Of a stretch of 64,000 nucleotides of DNA, positions 45,117-54,820 are shown in pieces. Made by a program: the position numbers and the translations under genes. Source of the stretch: Nocardia brasiliensis NBRC 14402. Lineage in GTDB: Bacteria; Actinomycetota; Actinomycetes; Mycobacteriales; Mycobacteriaceae. How positions within the stretch are numbered: position 1 is the first letter of the stretch; every line of letters starts with the position of its first letter. A model generated the notes under the pieces. It made no database searches, had not been told where the DNA came from, and was given only the letters and a program-made list of their open reading frames with translations. The stretch spans positions 31,684 through 95,683 of the forward strand of contig NZ_BAFT02000004.1 of assembly GCF_000308475.2 (NCBI RefSeq), written 5' to 3'.

Positions 45117-45974
45117 TCACGCAGCGCTGCGGCGCTCGAGGAAGACGGTGTCGCGCCACTGTCCGTCGAGTTGGGCGATGCGTTCGCGCACGCCGAGGGT
45201 GCGAAAGCCGGCGGAGTGGTGCAGGGCGATACCGGCGCGGTTCTCCGGGAAGATCGAGGTCTGCAAGGTCCACAGACCTGCTTGGTCGGCGGCGATGACC
45301 TGGGTCCGGACCAGGGCTTTGCCGACACCACGTCCTCGCATTCCGGCGGCGACGTAGACCGAGGTTTCGGCGATGCCGCGGTAGCAGTCGCGAGTCGAGA
45401 CCGGGGCCAGCGCGGCCCAGCCGACAAGTCGCCCGTCGATCTCGGCGACCCACCGGTGTTCGGTCAGCCAGGTGGCGTCGAGGTCGGCGCGGGTGGGGAC
45501 CTCGGTGTCGAAAGTGGCGTTGCGGGTGGCGATTCCCTCGCCGTAGATGCGCCGCACGGCATCCCAATCGGTATCGGTCATGGCGCGCACGGTGACGTCG
45601 TCGGGGATGTCGGCGGGGCAACACGGTTGGGGCGGCAGGACTCCCATGACGGCGTCGGCGGCGTGGGGCAGGCCGGTGCAGCAGGCGGGGTTGACGGTGA
45701 CGACGGTGCTGGTGCGATCTTTGTGGATGTTGACGAATCCGACGTCGACGAGCTTGCGGACGTGGTGGGACACGGTGGGTTGTCCGACGCCGAGGGCTTC
45801 GGCGAGGTCACCGACGGTGATGCCGGCCGGGCGGCCGGCGACGTGGTGCAGCAGCCGGACGCGCGTGGGGTCGGCCAGGCAGGCGAACCAGCTCGCGTAG
45901 GTGGTGGCTTCGGCGACCGGGAGCATGTGCACACGGTCGTCGGTGCGCAAGACCGGCATATCCAGCGACGTCAT
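45117..45974 (-). CDS. ArsR regulator fused to an ArsN-like GNAT acetyltransferase
   Basis: Residues ~1-130 form an ArsR repressor: ADPTRVRLLHHVAGRPAGIT, then VGQPTVSHHVRKLVDVGFV, followed by Cys pairs (NPACCTGLPH, PQPCCPADIP) suited to As(III) binding. Residues ~135-285 form a GNAT acetyltransferase close to phosphinothricin/arsinothricin acetyltransferases (ArsN1): IRAMTD-like VRAMTDTDWDAVRRIYGEGI, AETSVYVAAGMRGRGVGKAL (acetyl-CoA loop) and ALHHSAGF-like IALHHSAGFRTLGV. It is divergent from the ars operon and should repress it, while the enzyme half may detoxify arsinothricin. Confidence 0.88.
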   Translation of the reverse strand: MTSLDMPVLRTDDRVHMLPVAEATTYASWFACLADPTRVRLLHHVAGRPAGITVGDLAEALGVGQPTVSHHVRKLVDVGFVNIHKDRTSTVVTVNPACCTGLPHAADAVMGVLPPQPCCPADIPDDVTVRAMTDTDWDAVRRIYGEGIATRNATFDTEVPTRADLDATWLTEHRWVAEIDGRLVGWAALAPVSTRDCYRGIAETSVYVAAGMRGRGVGKALVRTQVIAADQAGLWTLQTSIFPENRAGIALHHSAGFRTLGVRERIAQLDGQWRDTVFLERRSAA

Positions 45975-46011
45975 GAACACACTATATCGACGTTCATCAA
46001 TGGTTGCTTTA

Positions 46012-46061
46012 ATCGATGACTGTCGATACAGTTCGAGCAGCTTCAATCGATGAGCATCGAT
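46012..46061. promoter_or_regulatory. ArsR operators between arsR-arsN and the oxidoreductase operon
   Basis: ATCGATG-AG-CATCGAT (46046-46061) is a perfect 7-bp inverted repeat 13 bases before the oxidoreductase ATG. A second dyad ATCGA-TGACTG-TCGAT (46012-46027) lies further up, and another half-site (ATCGACG) nearer the fusion gene. Repeated half-sites fit control of both directions by the ArsR half of the fusion. Confidence 0.6.
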
Positions 46062-46074
46062 GAAAGGATGTGCG

Positions 46075-47415
46075 ATGAACGAGCTGCCTGTGGTCGTGGT
46101 GGGGGCCGGGCCGATCGGCCTGGCTGCGGCTGCCGAATTACGTGAACGCGGACTGACCACGCTGGTGTTCGAACGCGGCCAGAGCGCGGGGGCGGCGGTC
46201 GCCGAATGGAATCACGTGCGACTCTTCTCGCGATGGAGTGAGCTGATCGCCCCGGCCGCACGCCGCCTGCTCGAGTCGACCGGATGGGTCGCCCCGCAAG
46301 AGGGTTCCTTCCCGACCGGGCAGCAATGGTCCGGCGACTACCTGATCCCGCTGGCCAAGGCACTCGGCGACGACGTGGTGCACCTGGGTGTCGAGGTGGT
46401 GGGTGTGGCGCGACGCGGCCGGGACCGGGTCGTGGACGCCGGACGCGACAGCGAGCCGCTGTCGGTGCGTGTGCGCCATGCCGACGGACGTCAGCAGCGG
46501 GTGCCGGCACGTGCGGTGATCGACGCCTCGGGCACGTTCGGCTCACCCAATCCCCTCGGCGGCGACGGGCTGGCCACGCTCGGGGAAACCGCTGCGGCCG
46601 AGCAGATTTCCTACCGGGTTCCCGACCTCGACGAAGAAACCGTGCGCGCCCGCCACGCCGGCAAGCACACCGTGATCGCAGGCAGCGGGCACTCGGCGCT
46701 GAGTGCGATCGTGGCTTTGGCAGGCTTGGCGAAAGGCGCACCCGGCACCCGGATCAGCTGGGTACTCCGCCGTGGCGAGGTCGGGAATGCTTTCGGCGGC
46801 GGCGAGGCCGACCAGCTGCCCGCCCGCGGCGCGCTCGGGCTGCGCGCCAAGGCTGCCATGGACGACGGCCTGCTGGAAGCCGTGACCGGATTCCGTACCG
46901 CCGCAGTCGAAACCGCCGCCGAAGGGCAGCTCGTGCTGATCTCCGAAGCCGGGACCCGGCTCGAGGGCGTGGACCGGGTAGTGGCGCTGACCGGATTCCG
47001 GCCCGACCTGTCCTGGCTCTCGCAGATCCGCTTGCACCTGGATCCGGTACTCGAGGCTCCGGTGCAGCTGGCTCCACTGATCGATCCCAACGCGCATTCC
47101 TGCGGGACGGTGTATCCGCATGGCGTGAAAGAACTTTCGCACCCTGAACCAGGCTTCTACCTGGTTGGGATGAAAAGCTACGGTCGCGCCCCGACCTTTC
47201 TCGCGTTGACCGGCTATGAGCAGGTCCGCAGTATCGCCGCTGAACTCGCCGGTGATCACGAGTCGGCGGCGCGAGTAGAGCTGAGTTTGCCCGACACCGG
47301 AGTCTGCGGTGGTACAGGCGTTTTCGATGAGCCCGAGACCGGCGTCGCCCCGCTCGTAGTACTCACCGCCGGCGTGCCACAGCCGACAACGCAGACACCG
47401 AAGTACTCCGCATGA
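46075..47415 (+). CDS. FAD/NAD(P)-binding oxidoreductase of the arsenic cluster
   Basis: 446 residues with an N-terminal FAD fold (VVVVGAGPIGLAAAAELRER) and a second nucleotide fold (HTVIAGSGHSALSAIVALAG), like flavin monooxygenase-type proteins. The C-terminus has a TALTGF-like segment VVALTGFRPDLSWL. Proteins of this kind sit in many actinobacterial ars clusters; the reaction is not known, perhaps oxidation or reduction of an arsenic compound. Start after AAAGGA. It overlaps arsO by ATGA. Confidence 0.8.
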   Translation: MNELPVVVVGAGPIGLAAAAELRERGLTTLVFERGQSAGAAVAEWNHVRLFSRWSELIAPAARRLLESTGWVAPQEGSFPTGQQWSGDYLIPLAKALGDDVVHLGVEVVGVARRGRDRVVDAGRDSEPLSVRVRHADGRQQRVPARAVIDASGTFGSPNPLGGDGLATLGETAAAEQISYRVPDLDEETVRARHAGKHTVIAGSGHSALSAIVALAGLAKGAPGTRISWVLRRGEVGNAFGGGEADQLPARGALGLRAKAAMDDGLLEAVTGFRTAAVETAAEGQLVLISEAGTRLEGVDRVVALTGFRPDLSWLSQIRLHLDPVLEAPVQLAPLIDPNAHSCGTVYPHGVKELSHPEPGFYLVGMKSYGRAPTFLALTGYEQVRSIAAELAGDHESAARVELSLPDTGVCGGTGVFDEPETGVAPLVVLTAGVPQPTTQTPKYSA

Positions 47416-48497
47416 CAAGCCATTACGATGCCCTGGTCATCGGCGCCGGCCAATCCGGCCTCACCGCAACACATCGTCTGCGCCATCGCGGAATGAGCGT
47501 CGGACTGTTGGAGGCCGGGGACGAACCCGTCGGGTCCTGGCCGCGTTACTACGACAGCCTCACCCTGTTCTCACCGGCGAAATACAGTGCCCTGCCAGGA
47601 CTTCCGTTTCCTGGCGACCCTGGCCACTACCCGCACCGTGACGAAGTCGTCGACTATCTGCGCCGCTACGCCACCACCCTCGACGCAGACATCCACACCG
47701 GTGCACGGGTTGAGCTCGTCACCCATGACGAGGGCCGGTTCATCGCCCACACCGCGACCGGAGAAACCTTCACTGCGCCGCGCCTGATCGCGGCGACCGG
47801 CAGCTTCGGCTCCCCGCGCCTACCCGTCATCGACGGTCAAGACGGCTTCACCGGCACGATCCTGCACGTCGGCGCCTATCGCGCACCCGACGAATTCCAG
47901 GGGCAGCGGGTCGTGGTGGTCGGTGCCGGGAACTCCGCAGTCCAGATCGCCGTGGAACTCGCCGGATATACCGAGGTGAGTCTGGCCAGCCGCGCACCGG
48001 TGAAGTTCCTGAACCAGCGGCCTTTGGGCCGGGACGTGCATTTCTGGTTCACCGTCACCGGCTTCGACGCCGCACCGATCGGGCTGCTGCTACGCACCCC
48101 ACCCACTCAACCGGTCCGGGACACCGGCCGCTACCGCGCCGCTCTGGCCGCCGGAAAACCCGCCACCGCACCGATGTTCACCGCTTTGGACACCGACTCG
48201 GTGGTGTGGCCTGACGGTGCTCGCACACGAGTCGACACGGTGATATTCGCGACCGGCTACACCCCGCGCTACCCCTACCTCGCGGCAATCGGCGCTCTCA
48301 CCGACACCGGCACACCTCGCCACCGCCAGGGCGTGTCCACCACCCATCCCGGGCTCGGTTACCTCGGTCTGGAATGGCAGCGCAGCCCCTCGTCGAACTC
48401 GTTGCGCGGCGTCGGGCGAGACGCCGCACACCTGGCGCGACGCCTGCATCACCTCGAATCCGTTACACCGCTGCACAACAAGGAGAGAACACGATGA
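47412..48497 (+). CDS. arsO: ArsO-type flavin-dependent monooxygenase
   Basis: 361 residues with FAD motif ALVIGAGQSGLTATHRLRHR, second motif VVVVGAGNSAVQIAVELAG and family segment LTLFSPAKYSALPGLPFPGD. This matches ArsO-like flavoproteins in arsenic clusters, thought to oxidise an arsenical or thiol-arsenic form. It overlaps the previous gene and is followed by arsM, whose start lies just before its own stop. Confidence 0.82.
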   Translation: MTSHYDALVIGAGQSGLTATHRLRHRGMSVGLLEAGDEPVGSWPRYYDSLTLFSPAKYSALPGLPFPGDPGHYPHRDEVVDYLRRYATTLDADIHTGARVELVTHDEGRFIAHTATGETFTAPRLIAATGSFGSPRLPVIDGQDGFTGTILHVGAYRAPDEFQGQRVVVVGAGNSAVQIAVELAGYTEVSLASRAPVKFLNQRPLGRDVHFWFTVTGFDAAPIGLLLRTPPTQPVRDTGRYRAALAAGKPATAPMFTALDTDSVVWPDGARTRVDTVIFATGYTPRYPYLAAIGALTDTGTPRHRQGVSTTHPGLGYLGLEWQRSPSSNSLRGVGRDAAHLARRLHHLESVTPLHNKERTR

Positions 48498-49423
48498 GCA
48501 CCGACGATACGACCACCCGCGAGCAGGTCCGTGCCCACTATGCCGCCGCGGCTCGTGCGGTCCTGGACCAGACCGCCACCACTACGGCCACGAGTTGTTG
48601 CGCGCCGAGCAGCGAAACGACCTCCTGCTGTTCGGGCCCCGTCGAAACCAGCGAGGATCGCTTCGGATCGCGGCTCTACACCGCCCGCGAGCGCAACCAG
48701 TTGCCCGCCGACGCCGTAGCCGCCAGCCTCGGCTGCGGCAACCCGGTGCTGGTCGCGGACCTGCATCCCGGCGACACGGTGCTGGATCTCGGTTCCGGCG
48801 GCGGCATCGATGTGCTGCTGTCGGCGCGGCGCGTCGGCCCGACCGGCAAAGCTTATGGGCTGGACATGACCGCGGAAATGCTCGCGTTGGCGAATGCGAA
48901 CGCGCGCGAGGCAGGAGTCCAGAACGCCGAATTCCTCGAAGGCACCATCGAATCCGTGCCGCTCCCGGCGGCGACGGTGGACGTGATCATCTCCAACTGC
49001 GTCATCAACCTGTCGACCGACAAATCCGCCGTTTTCGCCGAAGCGCATCGGGTGCTGCGCCCCGGCGGCCGATTCGGCGTCAGCGACGTCGTCGCCGAGG
49101 ACTCCCTGACACCGGCTCAGCGCGCCGAACGCGGAGACCATGTCGCCTGTATCGCCGGAGCCTTGTCGTTCACCGAATACCGTGACGGCCTCACCGCCGC
49201 AGGGTTCACCGATATCGAGATCACCACCACCCACCAGATCGGCGACGGCCTGCACTCAGCGATCATCCGCGCCACCAAACCCCCTGCCGCCACCACGGCC
49301 GAGAACGGCACACAAGCGCAACCCTGCTGCGGCACCGCCGCCGAAGCAGCTGCCGAGGGCGCCTGCTGCGGCAGCCGAGCCAAGAAGGACGCGCTCGACT
49401 CCGGCGCGAGCTGCTGCGGCTGA
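48494..49423 (+). CDS. arsM: Arsenite S-adenosylmethionine methyltransferase
   Basis: 309 residues. SAM-binding motif [20 protein letters not shown], and arsenic-binding cysteines in ISNCVINLS and [11 protein letters not shown], the conserved ArsM pair. Extra Cys pairs occur near the N-terminus ([15 protein letters not shown]) and at the C-terminus (PCCGTA, ACCGSR, SCCG). It would turn As(III) into methylated forms. Ribosome site AAGGAG is present and the start overlaps arsO. Confidence 0.93.
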   Translation: MSTDDTTTREQVRAHYAAAARAVLDQTATTTATSCCAPSSETTSCCSGPVETSEDRFGSRLYTARERNQLPADAVAASLGCGNPVLVADLHPGDTVLDLGSGGGIDVLLSARRVGPTGKAYGLDMTAEMLALANANAREAGVQNAEFLEGTIESVPLPAATVDVIISNCVINLSTDKSAVFAEAHRVLRPGGRFGVSDVVAEDSLTPAQRAERGDHVACIAGALSFTEYRDGLTAAGFTDIEITTTHQIGDGLHSAIIRATKPPAATTAENGTQAQPCCGTAAEAAAEGACCGSRAKKDALDSGASCCG

Positions 49424-49469
49424 CCGGTCCGGCGGTGGGCAAGTTCACCGTCCGTTCGCTTGCCTCCGG

Positions 49470-49503
49470 CTTAGACATTCGTCAATATCGATGTATGTCT
49501 AAG
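49470..49503. promoter_or_regulatory. arsR: Palindrome overlapping the arsR2 start codon
   Basis: CTTAGACAT and ATGTCTAAG form a perfect 9-bp inverted repeat with a 16-base centre that includes ATATCGAT. The right arm begins with the ATG of arsR2. Likely autoregulatory ArsR site. Confidence 0.6.
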
Positions 49504-49872
49504 TCGGAGTTGCCGCTGACGGTGGTGGCCTCACCTTCGTGTGAGGCCACACCCGTGTCCCGCCAGCCGTTGGCCGCCGCCGAAGTGATCGAATTGGCCG
49601 CGCAGTTCAAGGCACTCGCCGACCCGGTGCGGTTGCGGGTGCTCTCAGCCATCGCGTCACGCGCGGGCGGCGAAGCGTGCGTCTGTGACGTATCCGAAGG
49701 CATCGACGTCACCCAACCCACCATCTCCCATCACCTCAAGGTGCTGCGTGAAGCCGGGTTGCTGACCAGCGAACGGCGCGCCTCGTGGGTGTACTACCGC
49801 GTGGTTCCCCAAGCGCTGCACCATCTCTCGCAGGTCCTGGCCACCGAGGCCGGACAGACGGTGAACGCGTGA
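49495..49872 (+). CDS. arsR: ArsR-family arsenic repressor
   Basis: 125 residues with the ArsR winged helix: FKALADPVRLRVLSAIASRA, GEACVCDVSEGIDV, where CVC is the As(III)-sensing pair of the classic ArsR, and VTQPTISHHLKVLREAGLL. No ribosome site is clear at the ATG, and a 5' palindrome overlaps it, so a leaderless mRNA is possible. A longer frame begins 60 bases upstream. Overlaps acr3 by GTGA. Confidence 0.93.
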   Translation: MSKSELPLTVVASPSCEATPVSRQPLAAAEVIELAAQFKALADPVRLRVLSAIASRAGGEACVCDVSEGIDVTQPTISHHLKVLREAGLLTSERRASWVYYRVVPQALHHLSQVLATEAGQTVNA

Positions 49873-50963
49873 GCAGCACCGCCACCGAGCAGCCCGCCGT
49901 CGTCGCCAAGCTCTCCACGCTGGACCGGTTCCTGCCGGTGTGGATCGGCGCGGCCATGCTCGCCGGGCTCGCCCTGGGTCGTCTGATCCCCGGCCTCGGT
50001 AACGCCCTGAGCGCGGTCGAGATCGACGGTATCTCCCTGCCCATCGCGCTCGGACTGCTGATCATGATGTATCCGGTGCTGGCGAAGGTCCGCTACGACC
50101 GCCTCGACACCGTCACCGGCGACCGCAAACTCCTGATCGGTTCGCTGGCATTGAACTGGATCCTCGGCCCGGCCCTGATGTTCGCCCTGGCCTGGCTGCT
50201 GCTACCGGATCTACCCGAATACCGGACCGGACTGATCATCGTCGGGCTGGCCCGCTGCATCGCCATGGTCATCATCTGGAACGACCTGGCCTGCGGAGAC
50301 CGCGAAGCCGCCGCCGTGCTGGTCGCGTTGAACTCGATCTTCCAGGTGATCATGTTCGCTGCGCTGGGCTGGTTCTACCTCTCGGTGCTGCCCGGCTGGC
50401 TCGGCCTGGAGCAGACCACCATCGACACCTCACCGTGGCAGATCGGGAAATCGGTGCTGATCTTCCTCGGCATCCCCTTGCTCGCCGGATATCTCACCCG
50501 CCGCCTCGGCGAACGCGCCAAAGGCCGGGACTGGTACGAATCGACACTGCTACCGCGCATCGGACCGTGGGCGCTCTACGGGCTGCTGTTCACCATCGTG
50601 ATTCTGTTTGCGCTGCAAGGCAAACAGATCACCGCCCAACCCCTCGACGTCGTGCGCATCGCGATCCCGCTGCTGGCCTACTTCGCGATCATGTGGGGCG
50701 GCGGTTACGCCTTCGGCGCGCTCATGGGTCTCGGCTACGAACGCACCACCACCCTCGCGTTCACCGCCGCGGGCAACAACTTCGAACTCGCCATCGCCGT
50801 CGCGATCGCCACCTACGGCGCCACTTCCGGCCAAGCCCTCGCCGGCGTCGTCGGACCACTGATCGAAGTCCCGGTCCTCGTCGGGCTGGTCTATGTCTCT
50901 CTAGCCCTGCGTAAACGCTTCCAACCCGACAACTCCGGATTCACCGCCGAGGTACAGCGATGA
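49869..50963 (+). CDS. acr3: ACR3-type arsenite efflux transporter
   Basis: 364 residues and ten helices. Conserved ACR3 segment GLARCIAMVIIWNDLACGDR contains the required Cys. Also TAAGNNFELAIAVAIATYG near the end, typical of the family. It exports As(III). GTG start overlaps arsR2 stop; its own stop overlaps arsC. Confidence 0.95.
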   Translation: MSSTATEQPAVVAKLSTLDRFLPVWIGAAMLAGLALGRLIPGLGNALSAVEIDGISLPIALGLLIMMYPVLAKVRYDRLDTVTGDRKLLIGSLALNWILGPALMFALAWLLLPDLPEYRTGLIIVGLARCIAMVIIWNDLACGDREAAAVLVALNSIFQVIMFAALGWFYLSVLPGWLGLEQTTIDTSPWQIGKSVLIFLGIPLLAGYLTRRLGERAKGRDWYESTLLPRIGPWALYGLLFTIVILFALQGKQITAQPLDVVRIAIPLLAYFAIMWGGGYAFGALMGLGYERTTTLAFTAAGNNFELAIAVAIATYGATSGQALAGVVGPLIEVPVLVGLVYVSLALRKRFQPDNSGFTAEVQR

Positions 50964-51376
50964 CCACGACACCTGCCGTCCTGTTCGTGTGCGTGCGCAA
51001 CAGCGGCAAATCACAGATGGCCGCCGGGCTGATGCGCCACGTCGCGCACGGCCGCATCGAGATCCATTCCGCAGGAACCGAACCCGCGGGCTCGCTCAAC
51101 GAGCTGTCGGTGCAGTCGCTGCTCGAACTCGGCATCGACATCAGCGCCGAGTCGCCCAAACCTATCGACCCCCGCCTGCTGCGCAGGGTCGGGCTGGTCG
51201 TCACCCTCGGCCGCCAAGCACACCTGGACCCCGTGGACGGTGTGCGAATCATCAACTGGGACACCGACGAACCCTCCCGACGCGGCATCGAAGGCATGGA
51301 ACGTATGCGGCTGATCCGCGACGACATCGCCTCCCGCGTCCAGGCCCTGCTCACCGAACTCACCACCCCCGCATAG
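50960..51376 (+). CDS. arsC: Arsenate reductase (LMW phosphatase-like)
   Basis: 138 residues. P-loop FVCVRNSGKSQMAAGLMRH holds the nucleophilic Cys but has Lys where the standard CX5R loop has Arg. Asp/Pro segment INWDTDEPSRRG follows. Likely the mycothiol-dependent type found in actinobacteria, which reduces arsenate to arsenite for ACR3. Last gene of the ars run. Confidence 0.9.
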   Translation: MTTTPAVLFVCVRNSGKSQMAAGLMRHVAHGRIEIHSAGTEPAGSLNELSVQSLLELGIDISAESPKPIDPRLLRRVGLVVTLGRQAHLDPVDGVRIINWDTDEPSRRGIEGMERMRLIRDDIASRVQALLTELTTPA

Positions 51377-51407
51377 CCACGACCAATTCGAAAGCCGCAC
51401 AACAGTG

Positions 51408-51441
51408 TCCGTCCAGGTGGCTGCCGAGCCACACGGACGGA
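51408..51441 (+). terminator. Terminator after the ars operon
   Basis: TCCGTCC/GGACGGA (7 bp) and GTGGCT/AGCCAC (6 bp) form a hairpin with a 2x2 internal loop and GCCG tetraloop, 32 bases after the arsC stop. Confidence 0.65.
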
Positions 51442-51453
51442 GACGACGGTGGG

Positions 51454-52162
51454 TCAGACGGAGGCGGTGGAGATCAGATCGACAAGGGGGTGGGGGTGAC
51501 TGAGGGGCGACGCGTGGCCCGCGTCGAGATCGATGGTGGTGGCTCATGCGCTCGGCCATGTAGCGCTGTCCGTCAGTGGGAATCATTTGGTCGCGGGTAG
51601 AGACGGCGAAGTAGCTGGGCAGCGTCTTCCAAGCCGGGGCCCGGCCGGTTCGAGCATCGCGGCCAGCGCGAGAGGACGTTGGGTGGCGGCCAGGACCGCA
51701 GCGGTCTCGGGGTCGGTGTCAGGGGCGAAGGCGTCGCGGTAGTGGGCCGCGACGATGCTGAGTTCGATGTGCGGCGGCCGTTCAGCGGAGCCGGGCCGGG
51801 CAGCGGACGGGCCTGGGAGATCTGTTGGGCACGGCCGCCGAACTTCTCGTCGAGTTGGCCGGCGGATTCGCCCTCGTCGGGGGCGAACGCCGCGATGTAG
51901 ACCAACGCGGTGATGTGGTCGAGACCGGTGGCGGCTTCGGAGATGACCGCACCGCCGTAGGAGTGACCTACCAGGGTGATCGGGCCGGGGGTCGTGGCCA
52001 GGAGGGTGCGCAGGTACTCGGCGTCGTGGTGCAGGCCGCGCAGCGGGTTGGCGGCGGCGATGACGGGTGACCGCGCTGGATGAGCACACCGGCGATGGTG
52101 TGCCAAGTGCTGTAGGCATCGGCGAACGCGCCGTGCACCAGGACGACGGTGGACTTGCTCAT
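51454..52162 (-). pseudogene. Alpha/beta hydrolase, broken by several frameshifts
   Basis: A clear start with AGGAGAAAC upstream gives STVVLVHGAFADAYSTWHTI; the frame then shifts, and TPGPITLVGHSYGGAVISEA (nucleophile Ser) continues in another frame; further shifts give RPLALAAMLEPAGP, then MIPTDGQRYMAERMS and finally a His-containing end DLDAGHASPLSHPHPLVD. At least four shifts are needed to join these, so the gene is dead. Family: pimeloyl-ester/haloalkane-type hydrolases. Confidence 0.85.
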
Positions 52163-52239
52163 GATGTTTCTCCTCTTGCTGAAATGAATTGAACTGCTGT
52201 GGATTCGGCAAGTGGAAGCAGGGTGGTGTGACTCACCGG

Positions 52240-53929
52240 TTCCGGTGCTGCGTTACGCAGCGCAGCGCCCGATCGGCGCGATGCTGCTCGTGTCGTTCCC
52301 GGCGTCGCTGGTCGCGTTCGGTTCGCCGGTCCTGCAGCGCCCGACGTCCGCGCTCGCCGGAGACCGTGGGACGGGAGCCGAACCTGACTACGAGGCGGTC
52401 GTGGCGGGCACCGAAATGGGATTGGCCGCAGGGACTCTCGACGGCGGCGCCGTCGACGGCACCGTGCGCTTCACACACGCCCTGATGCACGAGGCCGTCT
52501 ACGCCGGGATCTCCACCCCGCGCCGGGCGATGTGGCACCGGCATGCCGCCGCGGCGCTGGAACGCTTGCAGCCCAACAACATTGCGGCACTGGCCCGCCA
52601 TCACCTACACGCACCGACGCGGAATCCGCCGCGACCGCCATCCGTTACGCGCGCACAGCAGCCGACGAGGCCGCCGCCCGATTCGCCTACCGAGGCCGAA
52701 CGCCTGCGCAGCGCCGCCGTGACCCTGCTGGACCGATTCGGCGGCACCACGCACGAACGGCTGACCTTGGTCGCGGAATTGATCGAGGCGCATGCCTACC
52801 TCGGCAATCGAGAAGCGATGCGGGAGTTGCAGGCCGCGGCGGTGGAACCGTTGGGGCCGTGGGCGATCCCGCACTGACCGCCCGGATCATGGTGTCCGCA
52901 GATCCGGCCAACCCACTACTGGCCGAACGGCGCGTCAACCCGCACAACCGCGCGCACCTGCAGCGGATAATCGAGTTCTTGGAACAGCACCTGCGCGCAT
53001 TGCCCGAGGGCGACAGCGAATTACGTGCACTGCTGCTGACGAAACTCGCCGGCAAGTACTACGGCGACCCGTCCGAGCGCGGGCGGCAGGCCGCCGCGGA
53101 CGCGATGGCCATCGCCGAGCGCATCGAACTCTCACCGGAAGCCCGCGTCGAGGTACAGATCGCGGCCCACACCCAAGCCTTCTGTGTCCCCGGCAAGCTC
53201 GGCGAACGCGCTGCGGTAGCTGCCGAACTGGTCGAGCTGGCCAGGACACATCACCTTGTCGCGTCCGAACGGCTCGGCCTGCTGTGGCAGATCTACACCA
53301 CCGAGCGACGCGGTGACCTGACCGCTGTGGCAGCGGCGATCGACGAGCTGGCCAGACACTAACGCCGCTATGACCATCCGCCCAGCGCGGCCCGGGTGCT
53401 CTGGCATCGGGCGATGCTGCTCGAACTGGCCGACGCACCCGACGCTGAGGTGAGCGCGGCCTATCAGTCCGGCGCGCAGGCGCTGGAAAGGGCCGGCGTT
53501 CAGCGCGCGGACAAGCTGATGGTGACCATCGACTGGTGCCGGGCTTACCGAGCAGGCCGGGCAGCGGAATTCCTGCCGGAACTGCTGCGGGAATATCCCG
53601 CCTGGCCGGCCTCGGCGCCACGGTTCGCGCTCACCCTCGCCCTGGCCGGGGAACACGACCGCGCCCGGCACCTCCTGCCTACCGCCCCGCTACCCCCACT
53701 GGACGCCACCTACGAACTCGACATCGCCCTCCTCGGGCTGGCTGCCATGCACGTCGGCGCACGCGACATCGCCGCCGACGCCTACCGAACCCTGCTCCCC
53801 GTAGCAGCCGAGATCATCGGCCCCGGCGCCTGTGTTTTCCTGCCCGCGCAGCAGGTGCTCGACGAACTCGCCGCATTCCTCGACCGGTCGCCCCAGCCCA
53901 TCGGAGTGAAGTCGCTTCCGGGCAACTAG
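52240..53929 (+). pseudogene. Large ATPase-type regulator, C-terminal part, decayed
   Basis: Pieces in two alternating frames read in order as the helical C-terminal region of a large AAA/AfsR- or LuxR-type regulator: RFTHALMHEAVYAGISTPRR (typical end of the ATPase), ATAIRYARTAADEAAARFAY, AERLRSAAVTLLDRFGG, then TPR-like repeats to the end. Three frameshifts and an in-frame TAA at 53360-53362 break it. The N-terminal ATPase is absent. Ends tail to tail with a broken GNAT gene. Confidence 0.8.
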
Positions 53930-54820
53930 CCGGGCACGTCCACGGACTTGGTCGCCGGGGCCGGAAATTCGAGGTCCGCCCAGGTGGCCGTGCGGTGGAA
54001 ACCGAGCCGCTCGTAGACAGCCTTGGCAGGGTTTGAGTCGGTGACCGACAGGCCCAAAGCTGTCAGACCCGCGTCGCCCGCGCGAGAAATCACGCATCGC
54101 AGCAGAAGCGCGCCCAGCCCGGCGTACCGGGTTCCGGGATATCGGAAGGCTTCCGAGATCCACGGGCCGCCCTGCGGCGGCCGCCCCTCGGTGTCCTGGA
54201 CGAGTACCGCGGCGACCGTCCGGTGACCATCCCAGGCGACGGTGCTGCACAGGTGCAGCGGACCCATGAGCGTCCCGTCGTACAGTCCGTCGAGAGCTTC
54301 GAACGCGTCTTCGTTGTGGTCGGGATGGCCTGGAGGATAGGCGGCCGACAACGTTTCATGTAAGGCAGCGGGCCGAATTCGGTCAGCGGGTATAGCGCGC
54401 AGGCCTGGCGGCAACTGCGTCAGGTTGGCGGGAAACCAAGGGCAACGTGTAGGTGTGAAAGGTACGCAGGCACTTAGCCCCCGCCTCAACAAGAGCGCGC
54501 CCGAAAGAACCTTCGGCAGTAGCGCCCCACCCCTCGAGCGCCCGGGCGACAGTGGGTGCCGCAGCATAGCCCGAAACTCCTGGTGCACAAACCAATTCAT
54601 CAGCCCACGGCGTGCCGTCGCGCTCGTCTCGTTCGAAGTATGCGAGCAGGATTCCACCGGAATCGAGGACCACCTCCCCCGCACCCATCATCGCCCCTTC
54701 CACACCGGTGCCGTTCGATCTGTCGCAGGCCATCCTGTCATCCCACCAGACCAGGGACGCCCGCAGACGCAAGCGCCGGTCGCAACACGCGACGCGCAAC
54801 CAATGACCGTTCGGACTCAT
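53926..54820 (-). pseudogene. GNAT acetyltransferase with one frameshift
   Basis: The N-terminal part (GEVVLDSGGILLAYFERDER, GWGATAEGSFGRALVEAGAK, LRTFHTYTLPL) runs in one frame, then an unrelated tail. The second frame carries LPPGLRAIPADRIRPAALHE, the acetyl-CoA region YAGLGALLLRCVISRAGDAG and SVTDSNPAKAVYERLGFHRT. One indel near 54435-54450 would rejoin both. May be a recent mutation or a sequence error. Confidence 0.75.
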
